DNA of 64,000 nucleotides from an uncultured Algibacter sp. (GTDB lineage Bacteria; Bacteroidota; Bacteroidia; Flavobacteriales; Flavobacteriaceae): NCBI GenBank assembly GCA_947502405.1, contig CANMZT010000004.1, positions 266,006 to 330,005 of the forward strand, read 5' to 3'. Shown piece by piece: positions 38,281 to 47,875 of this stretch (position 1 is its first letter; each line of letters starts with the position of its first letter). The notes under the pieces were generated by a model. It saw only the letters and a program-made list of their open reading frames with translations, ran no database searches and was not told where the DNA came from. The position numbers and the translations under genes were made by a program.

Positions 38281-38717
38281 ATTAGAATAAAGAGAAAAGA
38301 AATAAGATTTTAAAAATGAGTCTTAGAAAACGTCATAATTATAAAAATTTAAAAATATGGAACTTAGCTTTAGAAATTGCTAATAATATTTCTGACTTAT
38401 TAGTTGATTTCCCTAAACACGAGCGTTATGACTTATCTTCTCAAATGAGTAGATGTTCAATATCTGTTCCAAGTAATATTGCTGAGGGTTCTGCTAAAAC
38501 TAATAAATCATTTAATAATTATTTAGATATTTCACTAGGATCTTCTTTTGAATTAGGTACTCAATTATTAATTACGCATCAAAGAAAATATATAAATAAA
38601 GAAAATTTAAAAATACTTGAAAACAAAATAGAAGAATTTCAAAGAATGACAATGGGATTTCAAAATGGCTTAAATAGCTAATATCTCTTTTCTATTCTCT
38701 ATTTTCTCTATTCTAAT
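38281..38717 (+). mobile_element. inverted-repeat-bounded four-helix-bundle (IVP/S23-like) element
   Basis: Ends ATTAGAATAAAGAGAAAAGA (38281-38300) and TCTATTTTCTCTATTCTAAT (38698-38717), 17/20 complementary; encloses one ORF. Confidence 0.55.
38316..38681 (+). CDS. four helix bundle protein (23S rRNA intervening-sequence protein family)
   Basis: YKNLKIWNLALEIANNISDLL...YDLSSQMSRCSISVPSNIAEGSAKTNKSFNNYLDISLGSSFELGTQL. Confidence 0.9.
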   Translation: MSLRKRHNYKNLKIWNLALEIANNISDLLVDFPKHERYDLSSQMSRCSISVPSNIAEGSAKTNKSFNNYLDISLGSSFELGTQLLITHQRKYINKENLKILENKIEEFQRMTMGFQNGLNS

Positions 38718-38727
38718 AAAAAAAGAT

Positions 38728-40533
38728 ATGGAAGAAAAAAACATTTTACGTGGTGGTCAATTCTTAGTCAAAGAAATCGGTTGTGAAGATATTTTCACCC
38801 CTGAAGATTTCAATGAAGATCAGGAAATGATGAAAGAAGCTGTAACTGAATTTGTTGATAGAGAAATTTGGGCTAAAAAAGCACAGTTTGAGAAAAAAGA
38901 CTATGCTTTAACCGAATCATGTATGCGTCAAGCTGGAGAACTAGGTTTCTTAAGTGTATCTGTACCTGAGGAATATGGCGGCATGGGTATGGGCTTTGTC
39001 GATACTGTTTTAGTATGCGATTATATTTCTGGTGCTACAGGATCATTCAGTACAGCGTTTGGTGCGCATACTGGTATTGGGACTATGCCTATTACTCTAT
39101 ATGGAAATGAAGAACAAAAACAAAAATATGTTCCTAAGTTAGCCTCTGGTGAATGGTTTGGATCTTATTGTCTAACTGAACCTACTGCTGGTAGTGATGC
39201 TAATTCTGGAAGAACAAAAGCTGTTCTTTCTGAAGATGGTAAAACTTATAAAATTACAGGACAGAAAATGTGGATTTCAAACGCAGGTTTCTGTAGCTTG
39301 ATGATTGTTTTTGCCCGTATTGAAGATGATAAAAATATTACTGGATTTATAGTTGAATACGACCCTGAAAACCCGAATGGTATTACTATGGGTGAAGAAG
39401 AACATAAATTAGGTATTCGTGCATCATCGACAAGGCAAGTGTTTTTCAATGAAACGGTAGTTCCTGTTGAAAATATGCTATCAGATAGAGGTAATGGGTT
39501 CAAAATAGCCATGAATGCCTTAAATGTAGGTAGAATTAAACTTGCTGCTGCATGTTTAGATGCTCAAAGACGTGTGATTTCTGAGTCTGTTAACTATGCT
39601 AATGAGCGTATTCAATTTAAAACTCCTATCTCTAGTTTTGGTGCTATTCGTCAAAAAATAGCAGAAATGGCAACCAATTGTTGGGTTGGTGAAGCTGCAA
39701 CATATCGAGCTTCAAAAAATATTGAAGACCGTATTGAAATAAGAAAGAATAACGGTAAAGACACACATCAAGAAGCCGAATTAAAAGGTGTTGAAGAATA
39801 CGCTATTGAGTGCTCCATCCTTAAAGTAGCTGTTTCTGAATTCATCCAAAATTGTTCTGATGAAGGTATACAAATATATGGAGGTATGGGCTTCTCTGAA
39901 GAAACACCAATAGAATCTGCTTGGAGAGATGCTAGAATTGCAAGAATTTATGAGGGCACAAACGAAATAAACAGAATGCTTTCTATTGGTATGCTCATCA
40001 AAAAAGCCATGAAAGGCCATGTAGATTTATTAACACCAGCACAAGCTGTAGCAGAAGAACTTGTTGGAATTCCATCTTTTGATGCGCCTGATTTCTCTGA
40101 ATTATTTTCTGAAGAAAAAAGCATTATTAAAAACCTTAAAAAATTATTTTTAATGGTTGCTGGAGCTGCATTGAAAAAATATGGAGAAAAAATTGAAGAG
40201 CAACAACAATTAATGTTGGCAGCCTCAGATATTTTAATTCAAATTTATCTTGCAGAATCTGCTATTCTTCGTGCAGAAAAAATGGCAAAGAAAGAAGGTG
40301 AAGAAAAGGTTAAAGAACAAATTGCTATGGCAAAATTAAATTTGTTCCATGCTATTGATGTTATTGAAACTGCTGGTAAACATTCTATAATTTCGTTTTC
40401 TACTGGAGATGAACAGCGTATGATGCTCATGGGATTAAAACGTTATATCAAATACGTAAATATGCCTAACATCATAGAATTAAGACATATAATAGCTGAA
40501 AAAGTAATTAAAGAAAATAAGTATTGCTTTTAA
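38728..40533 (+). CDS. acyl-CoA dehydrogenase family protein
   Basis: YCLTEPTAGSDANSGRTKAV, ITGQKMWISNAG, YGGMGFSEETPIESAWRDARIARIYEGTNEINRML. Confidence 0.95.
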   Translation: MEEKNILRGGQFLVKEIGCEDIFTPEDFNEDQEMMKEAVTEFVDREIWAKKAQFEKKDYALTESCMRQAGELGFLSVSVPEEYGGMGMGFVDTVLVCDYISGATGSFSTAFGAHTGIGTMPITLYGNEEQKQKYVPKLASGEWFGSYCLTEPTAGSDANSGRTKAVLSEDGKTYKITGQKMWISNAGFCSLMIVFARIEDDKNITGFIVEYDPENPNGITMGEEEHKLGIRASSTRQVFFNETVVPVENMLSDRGNGFKIAMNALNVGRIKLAAACLDAQRRVISESVNYANERIQFKTPISSFGAIRQKIAEMATNCWVGEAATYRASKNIEDRIEIRKNNGKDTHQEAELKGVEEYAIECSILKVAVSEFIQNCSDEGIQIYGGMGFSEETPIESAWRDARIARIYEGTNEINRMLSIGMLIKKAMKGHVDLLTPAQAVAEELVGIPSFDAPDFSELFSEEKSIIKNLKKLFLMVAGAALKKYGEKIEEQQQLMLAASDILIQIYLAESAILRAEKMAKKEGEEKVKEQIAMAKLNLFHAIDVIETAGKHSIISFSTGDEQRMMLMGLKRYIKYVNMPNIIELRHIIAEKVIKENKYCF

Positions 40534-40569
40534 AGCATCTAGGTATATAGAGTGACTAACTCAATTTCT

Positions 40570-40607
40570 AAAAAACGCTTCGTATATGATTTTCGAAGCG
40601 TTTTTTT
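40570..40607 (+). terminator. terminator hairpin
   Basis: AAAAAACGCTTCG-tatatgatttt-CGAAGCGTTTTTTT. Confidence 0.75.
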
Positions 40608-40641
40608 ATTTCACTATCTTTATAACATCAATTGATTTATA

Positions 40642-41388
40642 ATGAAATTTTTATTTAAAACTCTTTGCTTTGTTTTTGTAATTCAAGTTTTTCCACAATC
40701 CGATTCAATTTCATTAATTGAAAACCCATCTGCTAAAATTGTTCAAAAGCATATTACCCCTTTTAATAATAGAGATTTAAACACATTTTCAGATGTGTTC
40801 CACAAAAAAGTTGTAGTAAAACGTTTTCCAAGTGACACGCTTTATACTGGAAAAGAACAGCTTATAAAAAACTATAAAAAATTCTTTGAAAAAAATCAGA
40901 AATCTCATGTATCAGTTCTAAACAGAATGACCCTTAAAAACTGGGTTATAGATGAAGAGTTAGGAACGGTAAATAACTCAACGAATAGACACGTAACTGT
41001 TTATACTACAAGTGACGAAAAAATAAAATCGATGACGTTTGTTGGTAATACCAAAACCTCATCTAACCCAGAGTCCATTGTAAATCAACAACTTCTAGCT
41101 TACAACAACAGAGAACTTGATAACTTTGTTAAAACGTATTCTAAAGACGTAAAACTTTACTTCTTTCCAAATCAATTAATTTCAGAAGGCCATGATACTA
41201 TGCGTAAGCAATATGGCACTATGTTTGAAACTATACTTGATTTAAATGCTGAAATAGTAAATAGAATGGTACTAGGAAATAAAGTGATTGACAAAGAAAA
41301 GGTACTTTATAATGGCAATATTTTTTACGCCATTGCTATATATGAGGTAAATGATGGAAAAATCTCGAAAGTTACATTCATTCAATAA
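40642..41388 (+). CDS. secreted SnoaL/NTF2-like protein (two tandem domains)
   Basis: Duplicated motif ITPFNNRDLNTFSDVFHKKVVVKRFPSD / LLAYNNRELDNFVKTYSKDVKLYFFPNQ. Confidence 0.7.
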   Translation: MKFLFKTLCFVFVIQVFPQSDSISLIENPSAKIVQKHITPFNNRDLNTFSDVFHKKVVVKRFPSDTLYTGKEQLIKNYKKFFEKNQKSHVSVLNRMTLKNWVIDEELGTVNNSTNRHVTVYTTSDEKIKSMTFVGNTKTSSNPESIVNQQLLAYNNRELDNFVKTYSKDVKLYFFPNQLISEGHDTMRKQYGTMFETILDLNAEIVNRMVLGNKVIDKEKVLYNGNIFYAIAIYEVNDGKISKVTFIQ

Positions 41389-41405
41389 TTGTAGAAGCTA
41401 AAGCC

Positions 41406-42038
41406 ATGAAAATTAATCACAATACAAATAGAGTTGAAGCATTTAGTGATGCTGTTTTTGCTTTTGCTGCTACTTTAATGGTAGTCTCTTTAGGCTCTGG
41501 AGATACACTTTTAGAACTCAAAAGTAATTTTAAAAACTTAATCAGTTTTGGTATTAGTTTTTTTGTTTTAATAGCCTTATGGAAATTACATTACAATTAC
41601 TTTAGAAGAAACGATTATTTAGATAATAAAATTATAGTATACAATTCAATATTACTTTTTGTGGTTCTATATTTTGTTTTTCCATTAAAATCTTTAACTA
41701 GTACTTGGTTAAAACAATCTGCTGTTACCGTTAATGATTTGGCTTCACTATTTATTTTATATAGTTCTGGTTTTTTATTAATTTTTTTGTGCTTTTCCTT
41801 AATGTATAATAGAGCTTATAAAAAAACAGAAAATAACTCCATTACACTTTTGTTTTATTACAGACATTTTTTAGTTTTTGTAACAGTAGCTATAGTCTCT
41901 ATTTTACTAGCAATTTTTAAAATAGGTGTCATATTTGGAGTACCAGGATTTGTTTATGTTTTTTTGGGTCCTTTGTGCTATTTTCATGCTGTAAGATTCA
42001 AAAAAGAGCACCCACATTTTATTGATAAAAATTCATAG
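41406..42038 (+). CDS. TMEM175-family (DUF1211) potassium channel-like protein
   Basis: NRVEAFSDAVFAFAATLMVVSL; multiple TM segments. Confidence 0.8.
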   Translation: MKINHNTNRVEAFSDAVFAFAATLMVVSLGSGDTLLELKSNFKNLISFGISFFVLIALWKLHYNYFRRNDYLDNKIIVYNSILLFVVLYFVFPLKSLTSTWLKQSAVTVNDLASLFILYSSGFLLIFLCFSLMYNRAYKKTENNSITLLFYYRHFLVFVTVAIVSILLAIFKIGVIFGVPGFVYVFLGPLCYFHAVRFKKEHPHFIDKNS

Positions 42039-42083
42039 AAAAACACCAACCTTTTAATTAAATTTATACAAAACATTCCTTAA

Positions 42084-43730
42084 ATGAAAAATCAATATAC
42101 CCTTCTTCTGGCATTATTTATGATACCAATGTCTTTTTTAAACGCACAAGGTTTATTATCTGAAAAAACGAGTTTCACAAGACAAGATACCCTTAGAGGT
42201 AGTATCACCCCAGAGCGTGAATGGTGGGATTTAACCTATTATCATTTAGATATTAAAGTAGATCCTGATAACAAATTCATTTCTGGTAAAAACATCATTA
42301 AGTATAAGGTTTTAAAAGAAAATTCTGTGATGCAGGTTGATTTACAACCACCAATGAAGCTTTTAAAAGCCACACAAAATGGTAAGGAGTTAAAAATCAA
42401 ACATGATGGAAATGCACATTTTGTTGCATTAACGGATAATCAAAATATTGGTGATATAAACGACTTAATAGTTTACTACGAAGGGCATCCAAGAGAAGCT
42501 GTAAGAGCACCTTGGGATGGAGGTATTTCATGGAAAAAAGATAAAAACGAGAATCACTTCATAGCATCTTCTTGTCAGGGCTTAGGTGCCAGTGTTTGGT
42601 GGCCTTGTAAAGACCACATGTACGATGAAGTAGATAGTATGAAGATTAGTGTAAATGTACCTGATAAATTAATAAACGTCTCAAATGGTAGATTACAACT
42701 TGTAGAGCGTATAGGCGATACTAAAACTTACCATTGGGTTGTAAAAAACCCTATTAATAATTACGGTGTGAATATAAATATTGGAGATTATGTAAACTTT
42801 TCAGAGGTGTATGATGGTATGGCTGGAAATCTTGATATGGATTACTATGTGCTGAGTTATAATCTTGAAAAAGCTAAAGAGCAGTTTAAACAAGCCCCAT
42901 TGATGATGAAAGCTTTTGAACATTGGTTTGGACAATATCCGTTTTATGCAGATAGTTTTAAACTTGTAGAAGTGCCATACTTGGGTATGGAGCACCAAAG
43001 TTCTGTAACCTATGGTAATGGTTATCAAAATGGGTATTTGGGTAACGATTTATCTGGTACTGGCTGGGGATTGAAATTTGATTTTATCATAATCCACGAA
43101 GCTGGTCACGAATGGTTTGCTAATAATATAACGAATAAAGATGTAGCTGATATGTGGATACATGAAGGGTTTACAGCCTACTCGGAGAACTTATATTTAG
43201 ATTATCATTTTGGAAAAGAAGCTTCAGCGGAATATGTTATTGGAACACGCAAAAATATACAAAATGATAGACCACTAATCGGGTATTATAATGTTAACAA
43301 AGAGGGCTCAAGTGATATGTATTATAAAGGAGCAAACATGCTTCACACGCTAAGACAACTTATTGAGGATGATGAAAAATGGCGAAAAATTTTACGTAAA
43401 ATGAATGTTGAATTTCATCATCAAACAGTTAGATCTGAACAAATTGAAAACTTTATAAGTAGAGAAACTGGCTATGATTTAACCGAGTTTTTTAATCAAT
43501 ATTTAAGAACAATCAAAGTACCAACGTTAGAATACCAGATTAAAAAGAAAACCCTAAAATATAGGTGGACAAATATTATTGATGGCTTTGATATGCCTAT
43601 TCAAGTAAAAATTAATGATGAAGAAAAATGGTTATTTCCAAAAGCTGAATGGAAAGAAGAATCTGTAGAATCTAAAATAAATACTTTTAAAATAGATCCT
43701 GATTTTTATGTTGAGTCAAAAAAGCTATAA
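42084..43730 (+). CDS. M1-family metallopeptidase
   Basis: HEAGHEWFANNITNKDVADMWIHEGFTAY; GMEHQSSVTYG. Confidence 0.93.
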   Translation: MKNQYTLLLALFMIPMSFLNAQGLLSEKTSFTRQDTLRGSITPEREWWDLTYYHLDIKVDPDNKFISGKNIIKYKVLKENSVMQVDLQPPMKLLKATQNGKELKIKHDGNAHFVALTDNQNIGDINDLIVYYEGHPREAVRAPWDGGISWKKDKNENHFIASSCQGLGASVWWPCKDHMYDEVDSMKISVNVPDKLINVSNGRLQLVERIGDTKTYHWVVKNPINNYGVNINIGDYVNFSEVYDGMAGNLDMDYYVLSYNLEKAKEQFKQAPLMMKAFEHWFGQYPFYADSFKLVEVPYLGMEHQSSVTYGNGYQNGYLGNDLSGTGWGLKFDFIIIHEAGHEWFANNITNKDVADMWIHEGFTAYSENLYLDYHFGKEASAEYVIGTRKNIQNDRPLIGYYNVNKEGSSDMYYKGANMLHTLRQLIEDDEKWRKILRKMNVEFHHQTVRSEQIENFISRETGYDLTEFFNQYLRTIKVPTLEYQIKKKTLKYRWTNIIDGFDMPIQVKINDEEKWLFPKAEWKEESVESKINTFKIDPDFYVESKKL

Positions 43731-43733
43731 GTT

Positions 43734-44309
43734 TTGAAAGATTTGCCAGAACTTTATTTTGAGCGTGATATAGACTGGTACGACTGGTTATTAAATAATC
43801 ATAATACGGAAAGAGGTGTATATCTCATCTTTTATAAGCTTGGAATGAATATCCAAACTATGCGCTGGGAAGAAGCCGTAAAGGTTGCTATTTGTTTCGG
43901 TTGGATTGATTCTACAGTAAAAAGTTTAGGTAATGGTAAAAGACGACAATACTTCTGCCCCAGAAACCCAAAAAGTACTTGGAGCGCTCTTAATAAAAAA
44001 TATGTTGAAGCTTTAGAATCGAATGGATTAATTCATGAATCTGGTTATAAACTCATTGATTTGGCAAAGAAAACAGGAACTTGGTCTGCTATGGATGATG
44101 TTGAAAACGGAATTATTCCTGAAGATTTGCAAAACGCTTTTAATAAAAATTCACGTGCTTTTGAAAACTATCAAAATTTTACAAAAGGCTATAGAAAAGG
44201 ATATTTATCTTGGTTACATAGTGCTAAACGTGATGCTACAAGAAAAAAACGCATAACTCAAATTATTGAATTATGCGCTAATAATATTAAAAGTAGGGAT
44301 GCTTGGTAA
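43734..44309 (+). CDS. YdeI/OmpD-associated family protein
   Basis: EAVKVAICFGWIDSTVKSLGNGKRRQYFCPRNPKSTWSALNKKYVEAL; TTG start. Confidence 0.82.
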   Translation: MKDLPELYFERDIDWYDWLLNNHNTERGVYLIFYKLGMNIQTMRWEEAVKVAICFGWIDSTVKSLGNGKRRQYFCPRNPKSTWSALNKKYVEALESNGLIHESGYKLIDLAKKTGTWSAMDDVENGIIPEDLQNAFNKNSRAFENYQNFTKGYRKGYLSWLHSAKRDATRKKRITQIIELCANNIKSRDAW

Positions 44310-44310
44310 T

Positions 44311-45777
44311 TTAAATTCCGTTTATAAAACTCCCATACGGATCTTTAAATTGAACCCCTTCTGTAAAACGATGTTTACTTAATTGTTTAAACTCAACCAA
44401 AGCCCATAGTACAAACTCTTTAACAAAGTAACTGTCTTGTTTTGTTAAATTGGGTTGATATTCTCCTAGTAAATCATCTAATGGAGATATCGCATTTAAT
44501 AGGCTTTTATACTCTTTATCTCTTAAATCATCCAATAATTCAAATCCATCTTTTTGATTAAAAAACCAAGATACAATATCATCATAAGGGCTTTCTTCAT
44601 CTTGCTTTTGTAACTTTTCGATCTTTGGAAAAAATTCAACAAACAAACTCTTAACTGCTTCACCAATTAAATTATAAGCTACAACTGCAGCACCTTCTTG
44701 CTCTCCTTCATATACTAACTCTACTTTACCAGTTATAGCTGGAATAATACCAACAAAATCAGACAATCTAAGGGTGGTTTGACCATCGCCACTTATTAAA
44801 GCGCGACGTTCTGCGGTACTTAATAAATTTTCCAACGCCGTTATACTCAAACGTGCACTAACACCACTTTTAGCATCAATAAATTCGCTTTCACGTGCTT
44901 CAAAAACAATTTGTTCTAACAAATCTCTAGCAAGGTCTGGCACGATAACAGATGCTTTTTGACTCTCTACTAATCTAGCTTCCTGTTCTGTAATTTGTCG
45001 TGCCGTTTCAATGTTCTCTGGATAATGCGTTAATATCTGAGAACCTATTCTATCTTTTAAAGGGGTTACGATACTTCCTCTATTTGTATAATCTTCAGGG
45101 TTTGCTGTAAATACAAACTGCATGTCTAATGGCAACCTTAACTTAAACCCTCGTATTTGTATATCGCCTTCTTGTAAAATATTAAATAGAGCTACCTGAA
45201 TTCTAGCTTGTAAATCTGGTAATTCGTTAATTACAAAAATGCATCGATTCGCTCTTGGAATCATACCGTAATGAATGACGCGGTCATCAGCATAACTTAA
45301 TTTTAGGTTTGCAGCTTTTATAGGGTCTACATCCCCAATAATATCAGCAACTGTAACGTCTGGAGTTGCTAATTTTTCAGCAAAACGTTCGCTTCTATGT
45401 AACCAAGAAATTGGAGTATCACCTCCTTTTTCTTGAATTAATTCGGAGGCGTATCTGGATATTGGATTAAATGGATCGTCGTTGATTTCAGAGCCTTCAA
45501 CAATTGGAATGTATTCATCTAATAGATTCAACATTAAACGTGCTAAACGTGTTTTTGCTTGCCCACGCAATCCCAATAAATTGATATTGTGTCGAGATAA
45601 AATAGCTCTTTCCAGCTCAGGAATCACGGTGTTTTCATACCCATGAACGCCTTCAAAAGTGGTTTCCTTTTCTTTTATTTTTTTTATCAAGTTATCTCTC
45701 AACTCATCTTTAATAGACTTGCTTTTGTAACCTGACTTTTTCAGTTCTTCTAATGTTTTTATATTTTCTATTTTCAT
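44311..45777 (-). CDS. MoxR/ChlI-like AAA+ ATPase
   Basis: NLLGLRGQAKTRLARLML, CIFVINELPDLQARIQVALFNILQEGDIQIRGF. Confidence 0.88.
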   Translation of the reverse strand: MKIENIKTLEELKKSGYKSKSIKDELRDNLIKKIKEKETTFEGVHGYENTVIPELERAILSRHNINLLGLRGQAKTRLARLMLNLLDEYIPIVEGSEINDDPFNPISRYASELIQEKGGDTPISWLHRSERFAEKLATPDVTVADIIGDVDPIKAANLKLSYADDRVIHYGMIPRANRCIFVINELPDLQARIQVALFNILQEGDIQIRGFKLRLPLDMQFVFTANPEDYTNRGSIVTPLKDRIGSQILTHYPENIETARQITEQEARLVESQKASVIVPDLARDLLEQIVFEARESEFIDAKSGVSARLSITALENLLSTAERRALISGDGQTTLRLSDFVGIIPAITGKVELVYEGEQEGAAVVAYNLIGEAVKSLFVEFFPKIEKLQKQDEESPYDDIVSWFFNQKDGFELLDDLRDKEYKSLLNAISPLDDLLGEYQPNLTKQDSYFVKEFVLWALVEFKQLSKHRFTEGVQFKDPYGSFINGI

Positions 45778-45867
45778 ATTTTTTGCTTTTGGCTATTAGC
45801 TTTTTGCCTTTAGCACTTACTCTTATGTTTTTTCTAACAGCTAACAGCCAATGGCCATAAGCATTTT

Positions 45868-46995
45868 TTATCCTCTAATTCTTTTTTTTCTATTTGTTTC
45901 GTAATCCTCAAAAATCATTTCTCCCAAGCCTTTAAGTCCCGTATAAAATGCTTTACCTTGATTTGCATAAGTAAACTCTCTAACAAACTGCATCAGATAA
46001 TTATCTTGTGCAATCATAAAGGTTGTTATTGGAATATGTAATTTTCTTGCTTGCTGCGCCATCATATAGCACTTGTTTACAATATGCGTATCTAACCCAT
46101 TACTATTTTTATAATATTGTCCATCTGGCAAACGCAAACAACTTGGTTTACCATCAGTAATCATAAAGATTTGCTTGTTTGTATTTCGCTTTCTTCTAAG
46201 TAAATCCATGGCTAATTGTAACCCTGCTACGGTGTTGGTATGATAAGGACCAACTTTTAAATACGGCAAATCTTTAATTTCTATTTGCCAAGCATCATTA
46301 CCAAACACCAAAATATCTAGGGTATCTTTTGGGTATCGCGTTGTAATTAATTCTGCTAAAGCCATGGCAACTTTTTTGGCAGGCGTTATTCGATCTTCAC
46401 CATATAGAATCATACTGTGGCTAATATCAATCATCAAAACCGTACTCATTTGAGATTTATGCAGTGCTTCCTCAACTACTAAATCATCTTCTGAAAGGGT
46501 AAAATCTCCAATACCATGATTTATCTGTGCATTTTTTAAACTCTCAGTCATGGAAACTTTATCCAAAGCATCTCCAAACTGATAGGCTCTAAAATCTCCA
46601 GTATGTTCATCTCCTATGCCAGGGCTTTTACTTTTATGATTGCCTTGACCACTTCGTTTTATCTTTCCAAAAATTTGATCTAAAGCTTGCTGGCGAATTG
46701 CCCGTTCAGTTTTGGCTGTAATTTCCAAAGAACCATTCCCATCAGGATCTATTTCTTCACGCAAATAGCCTTTTTTCTTTAGATCTTCAATAAAATCTTC
46801 AATGGTATATTCTGGAGTTGTAAGCTTGTATTCTTTATCTAACTCACGTAACCAATCTATGGCCTCATCAAAATCCCCAGAAGTGTGTGTGATAAGTTCT
46901 TTAAAAACCTCAAAAAGTGTATCAAAAGGAGATTTATTAAGCGCTTCGTATTTCTTAAAAACGAAACCTTTTCTGATTGTTTTATTTTTATTCAT
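45868..46995 (-). CDS. VWA domain-containing (ChlD-like) protein
   Basis: TVLMIDISHSMILYGEDRITPAKKVAMALAEL MIDAS; partner of ATPase. Confidence 0.87.
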   Translation of the reverse strand: MNKNKTIRKGFVFKKYEALNKSPFDTLFEVFKELITHTSGDFDEAIDWLRELDKEYKLTTPEYTIEDFIEDLKKKGYLREEIDPDGNGSLEITAKTERAIRQQALDQIFGKIKRSGQGNHKSKSPGIGDEHTGDFRAYQFGDALDKVSMTESLKNAQINHGIGDFTLSEDDLVVEEALHKSQMSTVLMIDISHSMILYGEDRITPAKKVAMALAELITTRYPKDTLDILVFGNDAWQIEIKDLPYLKVGPYHTNTVAGLQLAMDLLRRKRNTNKQIFMITDGKPSCLRLPDGQYYKNSNGLDTHIVNKCYMMAQQARKLHIPITTFMIAQDNYLMQFVREFTYANQGKAFYTGLKGLGEMIFEDYETNRKKRIRG

Positions 46996-47084
46996 AGCTA
47001 TATAAAAATACTATATTTTTACATAACTTTTAAATGCCAACTATCAGATTTATCTATTCTTTAACAAGTTTTTGGTTATGGCCA

Positions 47085-47762
47085 TTATTCAATACGTTTC
47101 AAACCATTAATATCCTCTAGTTTAATGTATTTGCCAATTGTAGAAATCAACCCATCCTTTTTAAATTGAGACAATACTCTTATCGCGGATTCTGTAGCGG
47201 TTCCAACGATATTTGCATAATCTTCTCGAGAAAGCAAAATACTCATAGTTCCATCCGGGTTTACACCAAAACTATCATGAATATAAATTAAAGTTTCAGC
47301 TAAACGTTGGCGCACCGATTTTTGTGCCATATTAACAATAACATCGTCGGCTTCTTTCAAATCATGAGCCATATCTTTAAGCACATCAAATGAGAATTTT
47401 GGATTTTTTTGTAAGTCTGATATAATTTCACTTTTAGGAATAAAACAAACTTCCATATCATTAAGTGCAGTTGCTTGTAAATTTGAACTTTCATCACTTA
47501 TTAAAGAGCGTTGCCCAAGTAACTGACCCTTAACAACCATTTTTACAATTTGATCTTTACCGTTTTCACTTAATTTAGAAAGCTTACATATACCATCTTT
47601 AACACAATATACTCCGTGAAGCGTTTCACCTTCTTCAAAAATTACTTCTCCCTTTTTTATTGTCTTGGATGTTTTACAACCAGAAATTCTTATTAACTCA
47701 TCTTTAGTCAATGACTTAAGTGAATTAAATTGCTTGATGATACATTGTTCACATTTTCCCAT
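47085..47762 (-). CDS. Crp/Fnr-family transcriptional regulator
   Basis: N-terminal CEQC, cyclic-nucleotide-binding fold, HTH LLSREDYANIVGTATESAIRVLSQFKKDGLI. Confidence 0.92.
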   Translation of the reverse strand: MGKCEQCIIKQFNSLKSLTKDELIRISGCKTSKTIKKGEVIFEEGETLHGVYCVKDGICKLSKLSENGKDQIVKMVVKGQLLGQRSLISDESSNLQATALNDMEVCFIPKSEIISDLQKNPKFSFDVLKDMAHDLKEADDVIVNMAQKSVRQRLAETLIYIHDSFGVNPDGTMSILLSREDYANIVGTATESAIRVLSQFKKDGLISTIGKYIKLEDINGLKRIE

Positions 47763-47800
47763 TACTATTAGTTTGATTGTATTGTAAAAATAAATAAAAC

Positions 47801-47814
47801 ATGACAGATATCAT
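47801..47814. promoter_or_regulatory. FNR-type box in fnr/ccoI divergent region
   Basis: ATGACAGATATCAT; second partial box ATGACTTTTGTCTC at 47835-47848. Confidence 0.55.
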
Positions 47815-47875
47815 ATTTAAAATTCAGTTGTTTTATGACTTTTGTCTCAGGTATAAATGAGCAAATAAAAAAATT

